Shown here piece by piece: positions 9,820 through 22,324 of a stretch of 64,000 bases of DNA. Numbering within the stretch: position 1 is the stretch's first letter; the number at the start of each line of letters is the position of its first letter. The notes under the pieces were generated by a model that searched no databases, was not told the DNA's origin, and was given only the letters and a program-made list of their open reading frames with translations. Source of the DNA: Elymus sibiricus. Lineage: Eukaryota > Streptophyta > Magnoliopsida > Poales > Poaceae. The position numbers were made by a program, and so were the translations under genes. The DNA is taken from NCBI GenBank assembly GCA_039707655.1, contig CM077676.1, positions 458,356,379 to 458,420,378 of the forward strand, given 5' to 3'.

Positions 9820-10025
9820 TCCCGGTTCGTAAGGGCCTTTAGTCCCGGTTCTGGAACCGGGACTAAACGGTCGGGACTAAAGCCCAAAACCTTTAGTCCC
9901 GGTTTGCTTACGAACCGGGACCAAAGGCCCTTCACGTGGCGCTGCCTGGGGCGGGGTTGGAAGGACCTTTAGTCCCGGTTGGTGTTACCAACCGGGACTA
10001 AAGGCTCCACCTTTAGTCCCGGTTG
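9820..10025. repeat. Left subterminal repeats of the CACTA element
   Basis: At least six copies of 'tttagtcccggtt' or its inverse 'aaccgggactaaa' alternate, several forming hairpins. In CACTA elements such arrays are transposase-binding sites. They are followed by 'caagcggtactaccgctt' repeats to about 10100, which recur at about 12900-12935. Confidence 0.85.
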
Positions 10026-11040
10026 GTAACAGCAGCACAAGCGGTACTACCGCTTACAAGCGGTACTACCGCGTCCTACAAGCGGTACTACCGCTTACAA
10101 GTGGTTCAAAAAAAAATTCAAATTTTTTTGATTTGTTTTTAATTTTTTCCTGATTTTCACAATTTTGAATTATTTGACAATTTAATCTCTAATCACCCCT
10201 CCTCACTGCTTCAGAATTTAATCTCTAGTCTCTAATCAGCATTCATTCCAAATCGTCTAACTTCCCGGCCAGTCACCCATCCTGTCACTACTCCAGCCCC
10301 AGCACGCTTAACTTTCAGGTTCTATCTCCCCTAGTTTCCAAGTCTGCACTTGTTGTTTTCCTGACAATCTTAAGCTATCAATCCTGTTAACCCTAAGGTC
10401 TTGATGTCACATGATTTAATTTTTTGAATTCTAAACAATTATTAAAATAAACAAAATAAGTACTAATAATATTGAATTTCAATGAAAATAAAAAAAGTAA
10501 TAATATTATTTTATTCATTTTTTTGCCATTTATTCATTTAATATGACATAATTAATATCTTTAAATCTGTAAATCGAAATTCGACAAATAATATATCCAT
10601 TATTATTAGAAAAATGTGAGGAATCCAAATATGACATCTTATTTTTAAATAAAATTAATTTTTAAAATTTTTAATTTTTTTTGATTTGAAATAACTTTTT
10701 TTACTTTTGGATTTTTGAGAATCTCAGAAAACTTCACCGGGTAAACCCGGGTGAAATCGAGTCCCAATTTTTCTCTACTTTTTTTTTATATATTAAACTT
10801 TTTTTTTGACGTCGTATGCAAAAGTTATGGCCGTTTATTTTCTAAGCCACGCCATTTTCTACAAAACTAAAAAAGGCGATCCACGGGGGGGGGGGGGGGT
10901 AGAATTTGAAAATTTCAGAACCCCTTTAGTCCGGGTTGGTGTCCATCCAATCATACCGTCGACTACACATCTGCTAGCACCGTGCCAGCCAGAGTCACAA
11001 CTAAGGTTAACCAAGTCAGAAAGGTATGCGGCCGTCGGCT

Positions 11041-12495
11041 TCGAAGTATCAGGGTTTCAGACGAAAACTCGTCTGTTACAAAGGCATTTCATTTTTTTAA
11101 ACTTATTTCAACTCCAGACTTTTTGTGTGTTCATTATGCACCATTCGAAGCCACGCCATCAATTTTCAACCCTTTCTGACTTCATTTGCTATTTTTCATG
11201 CATTACTGATTTTTTTGAGCTAAATGACCCTGAAATTGACAAGCACTACAAATGAACTCTGAAAAGGTTGAAACTTGGCATGGTATCATCATTTCACCCA
11301 CATAGCATGTGCTAAAAAGTTGAGAGGGTTACGGCAAAAACTGGATGCACTTCGTGTACAAAATGGACAATCTCTTTCGAAGTATCAGGGTTTCAGACGA
11401 AAACTCAGCTCTTACAAAGGCATTTCATTTTTTTAAACTTATTTCAACTCCAGACTTTTTGTGTGTTCAGTATGCACCATTCGAAGCCACGCCATCAATT
11501 TTCAACCCTTTCTGACTTCATTTGCTATTTTTCATGCATTTACTGATTTTTTTGAGCTAAATGACCCTGAAATTGAAAAGCCCTACAAATGAACTCTGAA
11601 AACGTTGAAACTTGGCATGGTATCATCATTTCACCCATATAGCATGTGCTAAAAAGTTGAGAGGGTTACGGCAAAAACTGGATGCACTTCGTGTACAAAA
11701 TGAACAATCTCTTTCGAAGTGTCAGGGTTTCGGACGAAAACTCGTCTGTTACAAAGGCATTTCATTTTTTTAAACTTATTTCAACTCCAGACTTTTTGTG
11801 TGTTCATTATGCACCATTATAAGCCACGCCATCAATTTTCAACCCTTTCTGACTTCATTTGCTATTTTTCATGCATTTACTGATTTTTTTGAGCTAAATG
11901 ACCCTGAAATTGAAAAGCCCTACAAATGAACTCTGAAAAGGTTGAAACTTGGCATGGTATCATCATTTCACCCACATAGCATGTGCTAAAAATTTGAGAG
12001 GGTTACGGCAAAAACTGGATGCACTTCATGTACAAAATGAACAATCTCTTTCGAAGTGTCAGGGTTTCAAACGAAAACTCGTCTGTTACAAAGGCATTTC
12101 ATTTTTTTAAACTTATTTCAACTCCAGACTTTTTGTGCATTCAGTATGCACCATTCAAAGCCACGCCATCAATTTTCAACCCTTTCTATCTTCATTTGCT
12201 ATTTTTCATGCATTTACTGATTTTTTTTGAGCTAAATGACCCTGAAATTGAAAAGCCCTACAAATGAACTCTGAAAAGGTTGAAACTTGGCATGGTATCA
12301 TCATTTCACCCACATAGCATGTGCTAAAAAGTTGAGAGGGTTACGGCAAAAACTGGATGCACTTCGTGTACAAAATGAACAATCTCTTTCGAAGTGTCAG
12401 GGTTTCGGACGAAAACCCATCTGTTACAAAGGCATTTCATTTTTTTTAACTTATTTCAACTCCAGACTTTTTGTGTTTTCATTATGCACCATACT
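11041..12495 (+). repeat. 337-bp tandem array inside the CACTA element
   Basis: The unit beginning tcgaagt(a/g)tcagggttt starts at 11041, 11377, 11714, 12051 and 12389: four full units of 336-338 bp and a fifth of about 105 bp. Copies are highly similar, differing by scattered substitutions. Short open frames appear in each unit but carry no recognisable domain. Confidence 0.92.
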
Positions 12496-12940
12496 ACAAC
12501 ATGTTAAAATCTACAGAAAGAACTAACTAAAAATAATAATAAACAACAATTAAATGACTAAAACAACTATATAAGCAAAACAGTATTGTTTTAATTAAAA
12601 TCCTAATTTAAATTATTCTAAAAATAACCAAATAAATCTTACTGTGACTACAATCTAACACGTGACTAGGAGCAAAAAGAATTAAATTAAAAACTATTTG
12701 TAAACTCAAGTTATTCACAATCTAGGGTTTGAAGCAAATTTGAATAAATTCAAATTTAAACCATTCAAATTTGAAAAATAATAGCACAAACAGAAACTAG
12801 ACAAAAATTTGAATCCAATGCAAAAAGAATCACTCAAAAACATCAAATATCCTAAAAGATATAAGCAATTTAAAACAGAAACTAGTGGACGGAGCAGTAC
12901 AAGCGGTACTACCGCTTACAAGCGGTACTACCGCTCAACC

Positions 12941-13195
12941 CCTTTAGTCCCGGTTGGTGTCTCCAACCGGGACTAAAGGGGGGGGCCTTTAGTCCCGGTT
13001 GGAGATACCAACCGGGACTAAAGGGTCTGGCACCGTTCGAAGCTGGTCACAAACCCTTTAGTCCCGGTTGGTCTCTCCAACCGGGACTAAAGGTCCCGTT
13101 CGAACCGGGACTAATGCCTGCGCCGCTCGAACCGGGACTAATGCACCCATTAGTCCCGGTTCGTAACAGAACCGGGACTAATGCTCTGTTCTGGG
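12941..13195. repeat. Right subterminal repeats of the CACTA element
   Basis: About ten direct and inverted copies of 'tagtcccggtt' mirror the left subterminal array. Confidence 0.85.
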
Positions 13196-13224
13196 TTGGA
13201 CCAAAGCCCTATTTTGTACTAGTG

Positions 13225-13734
13225 AGTTCCAAAACTTGACACATGCGTGCATTATGGTGCATCTGCTCTTCGTGGATGTTAAAAGCGCTGATGTGACGCG
13301 TCAGAAAAAAGCGCTGACCTGACATCGTATTTCCGTTCGCGTGTACATGTGGCAAGGTAGCATGGCGTGGGGTCCACTTGCAGTGGCGGGACAGGTTGGC
13401 TCACACAAGTATGGGTCTCTGTGTCCCAACCGCACGAATCTTCATGTAATATCAATGATATAAGACTTAGATGTGCAATACTTAGGACACATCTGGATAT
13501 GCTTTAGCAAAACCGTTGATCCATATGGTTTGCTGACGTTGTTGGAGTTGGGGTGCCTGCATACCCCTCAGTTGCTCTAAGTTTCCTTTTACGTTTCTTT
13601 AGCCTGATCTGGTTTAGATAGGCTTTTATGCTCCTTTGCCTTCCCTGTTAGAGGGAAAATAGTGTGGGTGGATCTTGCTCGGTGGGTGTTGCGTTTGGGT
13701 TGTAGGGAAGAAATCCCTTTCATTCAAAAAAAAA
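13225..13734 (+). other. Spacer with an A-tailed, LINE-like end
   Basis: No gene is visible. The last 180 bp ends in 'cattcaaaaaaaaa' (to about 13734), directly against the second copy of the BAHD 3' flank. That tail could be the 3' end of a truncated retroposon, but no coding part is left to prove it. Confidence 0.35.
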
Positions 13735-13959
13735 TCTAGCGTTTGTTGTTTAGTTTTGGATTTGGTAGAATGCATATGTACGTTGTGCGTGTCAATTTGA
13801 CATATGTCGGCATTGCAACTGCTGTTGTTTAGGGAAAATAAACCTTAAAATGATTGTATACAAACTTGTCCTTTTTGCCTGGATGGCTGGATGCATGTAA
13901 TAAACCTTAATCAGGGCATGGACGATGCAGAAACTTCGTGTGCCTGTTTATTTCACCAA
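13735..13959 (+). repeat. BAHD 3' flank, copy 2 (no MITE)
   Basis: Repeats 9355-9652 with small differences, but without the Stowaway element. It is cut off by the solo LTR at 13965, and a short remainder (ttgatag) resumes at 16130. Confidence 0.85.
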
Positions 13960-13964
13960 GGTTG

Positions 13965-16124
13965 TGTTGGGGAATGCAGCAGAAAACAAAAAATTTCCGA
14001 CCTACGCACCAGCCCAGGACCACTATGGAGGCTGCATACAAGGTTTGATCATTATCGTTACCGACTCGTAGCGCAGCGGAAGTAGAGTCGATGACGATCG
14101 GCGGTGCAGATCCCCGCAGCTAGGATTTTACAACCTCCCAACCGCGAGGATGTATACCCTCATCTGCCCCGCGGACAGCCCTCCGGGAGGCGGTCACACA
14201 GTCCCCCGGACGGTGTCGCGGACAGCCCTTCGGGAGGACCTCCGAAACTCGGACTGTCACTCGGACAGCCCTTCGGGAGGACCTCCAAAACTCGGACGGT
14301 CACACGGACAGCCCTTCGGGAGGCACTCTCGAACTAAGACCGAAACTACGATCTCTCTACAGAGTTGCACACATACGGTGTCATCTATCCGGCAGGGCTT
14401 CGCCGTCCAGAACTAGTTCCTGCCGGAACCCAGACAGCCTTTCGGCTCTACGAAACTATTTCGCTAGGAGGGAGAGAAGAATGCCAGATCATGCATGGCT
14501 TTGTGTATGAGAGCAAGTGTGTGTCTTATGGCAGCCCACACACCTCCTATTTATAGGAAACCCAAGGGGTAGGGTGGTTTTACAAGAAGACCCAAAACCC
14601 ACATGGAAAGGAGTCCTTCCCAAGGACCTAAAAGGTGAAACCAAGGAACAAGGGGGACTCCATGAAGGAGTCCACCATGTGGCCGGCCACACCCTCATGT
14701 GGGGCCCCAAAATTGGCCCCTATCCATTGATGTCATCCCCAAGATCTTTTGGAGCAAAGCCCCAAAAGGTGGCTTTCCAAAAATATCCCAAAAAGCACTT
14801 TCACTATTCACGACGACATTTTTCAGCGTCTGATCGAACTGAAAATATTCATGTGGGCTTAGAACAATTCTAGTACCCACCAAAATAATTTTCAACGCGA
14901 GCCGGAACAATTCCGGTTTAGTGATTTCATCTGCGAAAAGCATCTGAAGCGGTTTCGGCAGCTCCGGAACATTTCCGGTTTTCATCCCGGAAAATTCCAG
15001 AAAGTTTCCAGAATGATTCTGGCACCCTCCAAGAATTATCAGGCATGTGCCAAAACCAATTTGACTTTATGGTATCCTCTGAAACAACTTTTCAGTTTCA
15101 CCGGAACTCATCCGGTGACCTTTCTGCGGAACTTTTCCGCTGTCCGAAACTTTTCCGGCGTCCGAAACTTTTTCGGTGATTTTCTCTCAGACTCCCTGTC
15201 TAGTATTCAGCAGATAGATGACCCTTAAGCGTGTGACCCTATAGGTTCGGTGAAGCATAGACATGACCCGGAACCCCTTCCGATCAATGATCAACATCGG
15301 AGCCGTGGACACCCATATCGATCCCTATACCCACACGAATAAATATTCGAGTGAACCTCCAGTTGCCGTGAGCTATTCCTGTTGCTTCGCGATATGTTAC
15401 AATTACCCGAGGTGAGAAACATCGGCATCCTCGTGGATCAACACTTGTCCACAATTCCAGTTACCTCGTTGCCGGTATTGTTCTCTTTTCTCGTTCCCGT
15501 GTTCGGGCATCCCTGTGATCAAATCACCCTGTGTCTGGCCAGACGATGATGGATACCGTAACACCGAGAGGGCCCAGAGATATCTCTCCATCGTCGGAGG
15601 AGCAAATCCCAATCTTGAGCTATCAAGTCCCTTGACATACTTTTCCATGAACCCGTAAGCTGCCGTAATAACCACCCATTTACGGATGACGTTTAACAAA
15701 CCCCAAAGTTCATGAAGCAAGCATGAAGAAACTCGACACTCTCATGGTCTAAGGAATTATGCAAACATTAACTTCTCTGTGTTATTAACCATAAACTTAT
15801 GATGAATGTATCTCATAGCATAACATCAATCGGGTCGATTCAACACAAGTGTTCTACCAACAATTGTGCCCTCAAAATTGCCGGCATAGCCATGCCCATG
15901 ATCAGGAAAACAGGATCATCATGCAATACTTGAGCCAGTCATAGAGGCTTGACTAGGAATACATTTTACCGTTTATTATCCCACACGTGCATATGAGTCT
16001 TCCTCCGAGCCTGGTTATTGTAGACTCGAGAACCATAGCAGTTATAGCATGGAACATAAACCTAATTATGAACAGGGAGATAATCAATAACATTTATTAT
16101 TGCCTCTAGGGCATATCTCCTACA
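13965..16124 (-). mobile_element. Solo LTR (Angela/BARE-like ends), 2160 bp
   Basis: It begins tgttgggg and ends tctcctaca, with the perfect 5-bp duplication ggttg at 13960-13964 and 16125-16129. No internal retroelement region is attached, so it is a solo LTR left by recombination. Read on the minus strand it starts tgtaggagatatgccctag, which resembles the LTR start of the Ty1-copia Angela/WIS/BARE group; the family is inferred. It contains repeats of 'cggacagcccttcgggag' at 14170-14330. Confidence 0.88.
14165..14325 (+). repeat. LTR-internal 'cggacagccc' repeats
   Basis: Four imperfect units of about 48 bp built on 'cggacagccctycgggagg'. The same block occurs in the second solo LTR at about 18820-19000. 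Confidence 0.8.
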
Positions 16125-16286
16125 GGTTGTTGATAGTTTTTTTTACCCCCAAAACGTAGAACAATAGTTCTATGGTATTTTAATATATAATAAATAAATA
16201 AATACAAGCAAGGAAAAGCCCCAAAAGAGGGCCAAAATCGAGCTAGTGTCTAGCCAATGCCCAGTCTAGGTATAAAAGCCATGGCT

Positions 16287-18622
16287 TTACAGATTATTGT
16301 CTATCCACTGGGAGAAACTTTCTACATATTTATCCTTAATCTTGAATCTCAGAAGTTTCAGGTCTTGTTTCAGATAAAATCTCCATGCTTGTATTGATTG
16401 CTGTTGTGCTCTGAAAACTTTGCCATTTCTCTGAATCCATACATTCCAACATCCCAACATAACAATTTCTGATGTAAATTCCTTTGGAAGGAGTTTCATT
16501 GCCAAGGTGGTGTCCTCATATACAAATGTACCTCTCTTTCTATTTGGGATCAAGGTGTTCCAGCATTCTTGTGCAAAGTTACAGTCCCATAATAGATGCA
16601 TAGTGGTCTCTTCTGCCCTCTGGTTGTAGTTAGGGCAATAAGGATTGTCTAAGTGCATTCCTTTTCTCTTAAGAAGTGCTCTGGTATTGATCCTGCAGTG
16701 TGCCACCAGCCAGAAGAAGATCTTGTGTTTCAATCTACTGGAGCTAGCCCATATTAGTTTGAAAATAGGACGTTCTTCCTTACTTCCAAGCATATGATGG
16801 TACATTTGAATTGATGAGAATCTATTTGCTAGTCCATTGCAGATCCATTTGTCTTTTCTGTCTGGGTATATTTGGGGAATAAGTGCCCCTAGCTAATTGA
16901 ATTAATCATATGCTTCAATTGACATAGGTAGATGGAAGTGTTCAGTCTAATCTTGCGCTTCATAGAAACTTTGCACTGATTGGGTTTCATCAATTGCATA
17001 GGAGTGAAGTTCAGGGAATGTTTGCTGAAGTGTTTGGTCCTTCCACTTATCTTTCCAGAGTAGCACTGTTTGACCTGATACTATTGTGCATCTGCTCATT
17101 GATTTAAAGTTATCCAGAAGGGCAACATGGGCCTTCCACCAAAAGGAGCCCTCTGGCTTTCCTATAGGTGCATCTGTGTGATAATATTTCTCCCAAATTA
17201 ATTTTATCCAAGGGATGTCATCTTTGTTGAGAAATTTATACAAGTTTTTCATGAGCAGAGCTTTGTTGTGAAGTGCAATATCCAAAATTCCAAGTCCCCC
17301 ATGCTTCTTAGGTTGACAAACCTTTGACCAAGCAATCAGTGTTGTCCCCTTGTCTTCCATTCCAAATTTTCTCCACAAGAAATTCCTTGGGTATTTATTT
17401 ATCTGTTCAATGACACCAACAGGTAGTGCAAGTGTGCACATGAAAAAAATTGGTAGTGCTGCAAAGACTGATTTGATCAGTAGTATCCTTCCATCATATA
17501 TATGAGAGCATAGTTGAGCATCCTGATAATCTTCTTTCAATTCTTTGCATCATTGGGTTGAAATCTTCAATTTTTGGTTTGGAAGTGTTCAGTGGCAGGC
17601 CAAGATATGTGAAAGGGAACTGTCCTTGCTTGCATCCAAGAAAATTGAGAAGGCCAGGCATGTGATGTGCAGGCACATTGATTGGCACCATGAAGGATTT
17701 ATCATAGTTAACTTTCAGCCCAGTGAATTCAGAATAGTGCATGATGAGATTCTTGATTTGTGAAAGTTGCATTGGGCTTGCAGGTAGCACTAGGATGGTA
17801 TCATCTGCATACTGAATGACTGGAAAGTCCGGACAGGCTTGGCTAGCAATGGGTGTCTGTATTAGGTTCTGATGCATGGCTTCATTTACCATTGATTGTA
17901 AGAGATCTGCTGCCAGAACAAACAAAAGGGGGGAGAGAGGGTCTCCCTGTCCTTTTTTGCAGTGAAATACCTTACCAGGAACACCATTGACCAGAACTAA
18001 AGAAGTACCAGAGGAAAAAATCATGTTCATCCATTTAATCCATCTGTCTCCAAAACCTCTGGCCTTAAGAATTGCTATGATTGTCTTGTGGTCAATTAGG
18101 TCAAAAGCTTTCTCAAAATCAAGTTTGAGGACAACAATGGGCTTTTTAGACTGATGGCATTGATGCAAATATTCAAAGGCCCAACCCAGGCAGTCATGAA
18201 TAGTTCTGCTCTTGATAAAAACCATATTGATTGGTGTGAACTAGTTGTAGTATAACTGCTTGTAGCATGTTTGCAAGTAACTTGGTGATGATCTTGATAG
18301 TGCAATTTAGAAGGGAGCTTGGTCTGAAGTCACTGGGACATACTGGGTTTTCCTTTTTAGGGATCAGTGTTATGAAAGAGGCATTGATGCTTTGCAATGA
18401 AATGTTTCCTTCATAGAAATCTGCAATCAATCTATAGAAATCCTCAGCTATGATGTCCCAGCAAGCTCTGAAGAAATCTCCATTGAAACCATCTGATCCA
18501 GGTGCTTTATCTGGTGGGAGTTGTTTAACAACCTCATCAATTTCTTTTTTAGTGAAAGGTCTTTCTAGATCATCTAGTCCTTCTATTCTTGTAATAAGAT
18601 TGATCAGATTTAAAGGATCTGA
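16287..18622 (-). pseudogene. LINE ORF2, reverse transcriptase and zf-RVT half
   Basis: On the minus strand the protein shows, in order, the RT entry (KEIDEVVKQLPPDKAPGSDG), the [13 protein letters not shown] motif, [12 protein letters not shown], the catalytic QYADDTIL motif, the thumb region, and a C-terminal zf-RVT domain (TMHLLWDCNFAQECW). It is broken by frameshifts near 18210 and 17520 and a break near 16900 (three open segments, 18622-18194, 18225-17494 and 17540-16947, then 16805-16287). It is a dead copy of an enzyme that nicks target DNA and copies its own RNA. Confidence 0.88.
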
Positions 18623-21600
18623 TGTAGGGGAACGCGACAGAAAACAAAAAAATTCGGTACAGCGAGCACGCCCAGGAACACTATGGAGACTGCATACAAG
18701 GTTTGATCTGGTCATTACCGGCTCGTAGCGCAGCGGAAGCAGAGTCGATGTAGATCGTCGGTGCAGATCCCCGCAGCTAGAATTTACAACCTCCCAACCG
18801 CGAGGATGTACTCCCTCGTCGGACAGCCCTTCTGGAGGCGGTCGGACAGTCCCTCGGACGATGTAACGGACAGCCCTCCGGGAGGACCCTCTCGAAGCTC
18901 GAACGGTAACCCGGACAGCCCTTCGGGAGGACCCTTAAAGCTCGAACGGTAACTCAGGCAGCCCTTCGGGAGGACCCTCGAACAGCCCCTCGGGCAAAAA
19001 GATCGAAACTACGACCTCTCTACGGGGTTGCACACATACGGTGTCAGCTATCCGGCAGGGCTTCGCCGTCCAGAACTAGTTCCTGCCGGAACCCAGACAG
19101 CCTTTCGGCTCTACGAAACTATTTCGCGGGGAGGGAGAGAGAAGGCCAGATCATTGCATGGCATTTGTATGTGAGAAAGAGTGAGCGTGGAGAGTGCCTC
19201 TCCACCTCTATTTATAGGAAAACCCAAGGGGTAGGGTGGCACTTGAATTACCCAAAAACCCATCATATGGAATTTCCAAAGGGGCAAAATGGGAAGGTTA
19301 GAGGAGCTCCATGGAGGAGCTCCTCCTTGGCCGGCCACCACAAGTGGGCCCCCCATGAGGGGCTCTCATCCATCCATGTCATCCCCAAGATATTTTGGAG
19401 CAAAGCCCAAAAAGGTGGCTTTCCCAAAAAGTAACCATAAAGTGATTTTCACTATTCACGGAAACATTTTTTCGTGACCGTTAAATCCGAAAATATTTTT
19501 GTAGGTCTTAGAACATTTCCAGTACCCACAAAAATAATTTTGGACGCGTTCAGAAACGATTCCGGATTAGTGATTTTCATCTGCGAAAAGCAACCAAAGT
19601 GGTTCCGGCAGCTCCGGGACATTTCCGGGTTTTTTCTCCGGAAAAATCCCAGAAGTTCCCAGAACAATTCGGGCACCCTCCAAGAATTTCCAGGCGTGTG
19701 CCGAAACCAATTTGACTTAATGGTATACCCCGAAACAACTTTTCAGTTTTACCGAAACTATTCCGGTGTTCTCTCTCCGGAACTCTTCCGTTGTCTCCGA
19801 AACTTTTCCGGTGACTTTCTCTCAGACTCCCTGTCTAGCTTTCAGCAGATAGATGACCCTTAAGTGTGTGACCCTATAGGTTCGGTGAAGTATAGACATG
19901 ACCCGGAACACTTTCCGATCAATGATCAACATCGGAGCCGTGGACACCCATATTGACCCCTATACCCACACGAATAAATATCCGAGTGAACCTCCAGTTG
20001 CCGTGTGCTATTCCTGTTGCTTCACGATATATTACAAACACCCGAGGTGAGATTTTCTGCATCCCCGTGGATCAACAACTTGTCCACTATGCCAGTTACC
20101 GCGTTACCGGTTTTGTTCTCTTTTCTCGTTTCCGTGTTCCGGCATCTCTGTGATCAAATCACACTGTGTCTGGCCAGACGATGATGGATACCGTAACACC
20201 GAGAGGGCCCAAGAATATCTCTCCATCGTTGGAGGAGAAAATCCCAATCTTGAGCTATCAAGTCCCTTGTCATACTTTTTCATGAACCCGTAAGCCGCCG
20301 TAATAGCCACCCATTTACGGATGACGTTTAACAAACCCCAAAGTTCATGAAGCAAGCATGAAGAAACTCGATACTCTCATGGTTGATACGTCTCCAACGT
20401 ATCTATAATTTTTGATTATTCCATGCTATTATAGTATCAATCTTGGATGTTTTATATACCTTTACAAGCAATTATATATCATTTTTTGGGACTAACCTAT
20501 TAACTTAGTGCCAGTTGCTGTTTTTTGCCTATTTTTGGTTTTCCAGGATATCAGTACCAAACAAAGTCCAAATGCCACGAAACTTTTTGGAGATTTTTTT
20601 CTGGACATAAGAGACACTAGAAGCTTCGGGAGAGGGCCAGAAGACAGAAGGGGTGGCCACAAGCCACCATGGCGCGCCCCAGAGGGTTGGCGCGCCCTGG
20701 TAGCTTGTGGGCCCATCTCTGCTCCGTTTGACCTAATTCCACCTCTATAAATTCTCTAAAATCGGGAAACCAACAGGGGAGTCCACGAAATACTTTTTCC
20801 ACCGCCGCAAGCTTCTGTTCTCGAGAGATCCCATCTGGAGGCCTTTTCCGGTACTCTGCCGGAGGGGGAATCGATCACGGAGGGGCTCTCCATCAACCTT
20901 GCTGCCCTTCCGATGATGCGTGAGTAGTTTACCACAGACCTTTGGGTCCATAGTTAGTAGCTAGATGGCTTCTTCTCTCTATTTGATCTTCAATACAATG
21001 TTCTCCTCGATGTTCTTGGAGTTCTATCCGATGTAATCACTTTTTGCGGTGTGTTTGTTGGGATCCGATGAATTGTGAGTTTATGATCAGATTATCCATG
21101 AATATTATTTGAGTCTTCTCTGAACTCTTTTATGCATGATTGTTATAGCTTCGTATTTCTCTCCGATCTATTGATTTGGTTTGGCCAACTAGATTGATTT
21201 ATCTTGCAACGGGAGAGGTGCTTTGTAATGGGTTCGATCTTGCGGTGCTCAATCCCAGTGATAGAAAGGGACATGACACGTATGTATCGTTGCTATTAAG
21301 GGTAAAAAGATGGGGTTTATTCATGCGTGAGTTTACTTTGTCTACATCATGTCATCTTGCTTAAGGCGTTACTTCGTTCTTTATGAACTTAATACTCTAG
21401 ATGCATGCTGGATAGCGGTCGATGGGTGGAGTAATAGTAGTAGATGCAGGCAGGAGTCGGCCTACTTGTCTCGGATGTAATGCCTATATACATGATCATT
21501 GCCTTGGATATCATCATGATTATTTGCTTTTCTATCAATTGCCCAACAGTAATTTGTTTACCCACCGTATGCTATTTTCAAGAGAGAAGCCTCTAGTGAA

Positions 21601-22324
21601 AACTATGGGCCCCGGGTCTATCTTTATTATTTACTAAAACCCTAAAAATACTTGCTGCACTTTTTCTTTATTTATTTTATTTTGTATTTTTGTTTGATCT
21701 ATCTATCTATCACCATACAATTTAATCTTGCAATTGACCGCCAAGGGATTGACAACCCCTTGTTCGCGTTGGGTGCGAGGATTTGTTGTTTTGTGTGCAG
21801 GTGCTGCTAACGAGGTGTTGCGTGATTCTCCTACTGGATTGATAACCTTGGTTTCATAACTGAGGGAAATACTTATCTCTACTGTACTGCATCATCCCCT
21901 CCTCTTCGGGGAAAAAACAACGCAGATCACAAGTAGCAATGGTCTAAGGAATTATGCAAACATTAACTATCTCTGTGTTATTAACCATTAACTTGTGACG
22001 AATGTATCTCATAGCATAACATCAATTTGGGTCGATTCAACACAAGTGTTCTTCTAACATTGTGCCCTCAAAATTGTCGGCATAGTCATGCCCATGATCA
22101 GGAAAACAGGATCATCATGCAATACTTGAGCCAGTCTTAGAGGCAAGACTAGGAATACATTTTACCATTTATTATACCACACGTGCACATGAGTTTCCCT
22201 CCGAGCCTCGTGGATATTGCAGACTCGAGAATCATTGCAGTTATAGCATGGAACATAAACATTCATTACAAACTTGGAGATACAAAATAACTGTTATTAC
22301 TGCCTCTAGGGCTTATCTCCTACA
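18623..22324 (-). mobile_element. Second solo LTR of the same family, with a nested insertion
   Basis: It begins tgtagggg and ends tctcctaca, with the perfect duplication tctga at 18618-18622 and 22325-22329. Without the nested element (20384-21938) and its extra atggt, 2142 bp remain, which aligns with the 2160-bp LTR at 13965. The two are independent insertions because their target duplications differ. It splits LINE ORF2. Confidence 0.9.
20384..21938 (+). mobile_element. Nested solo LTR, 1555 bp, different family
   Basis: It starts tgatacgtctccaacg and ends aagtagca (TG...CA) with the perfect 5-bp duplication atggt at 20379-20383 and 21939-21943. The uninterrupted LTR at 15760 reads straight through this site. 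It has a plus-strand TATA-like 'ctataaattc' near 20743. The terminus is a very common Triticeae repeat; I do not assign a family name. No coding region is present. Confidence 0.88.

Larger units (their letters stand above)
9796..13224. mobile_element. CACTA transposon, non-autonomous, 3.4 kb
   Basis: The left end is CACTAgtagaaaaagggct (9796-) and the right end is agccctattttgtacTAGTG (to 13224), imperfect inverted repeats with the canonical CACTA terminus. Both subterminal regions (about 9820-10030 and 12940-13190) are packed with direct and inverted copies of 'tttagtcccggtt'. No transposase ORF is present. The centre is AT-rich with a 337-bp tandem array. The flanking trinucleotides (tag and agt) do not match cleanly as a target duplication. 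Confidence 0.9.

Noticed and set aside
10806..12526. Plus-strand frames of 65-149 codons in the CACTA element
   Set aside because: They recur in every 337-bp repeat unit and contain no protein domain; they follow the repeat and do not indicate genes.
9793..13227. Three-base target duplication for the CACTA element
   Set aside because: The flanks are tag and agt, which do not match exactly, so I did not claim a duplication.
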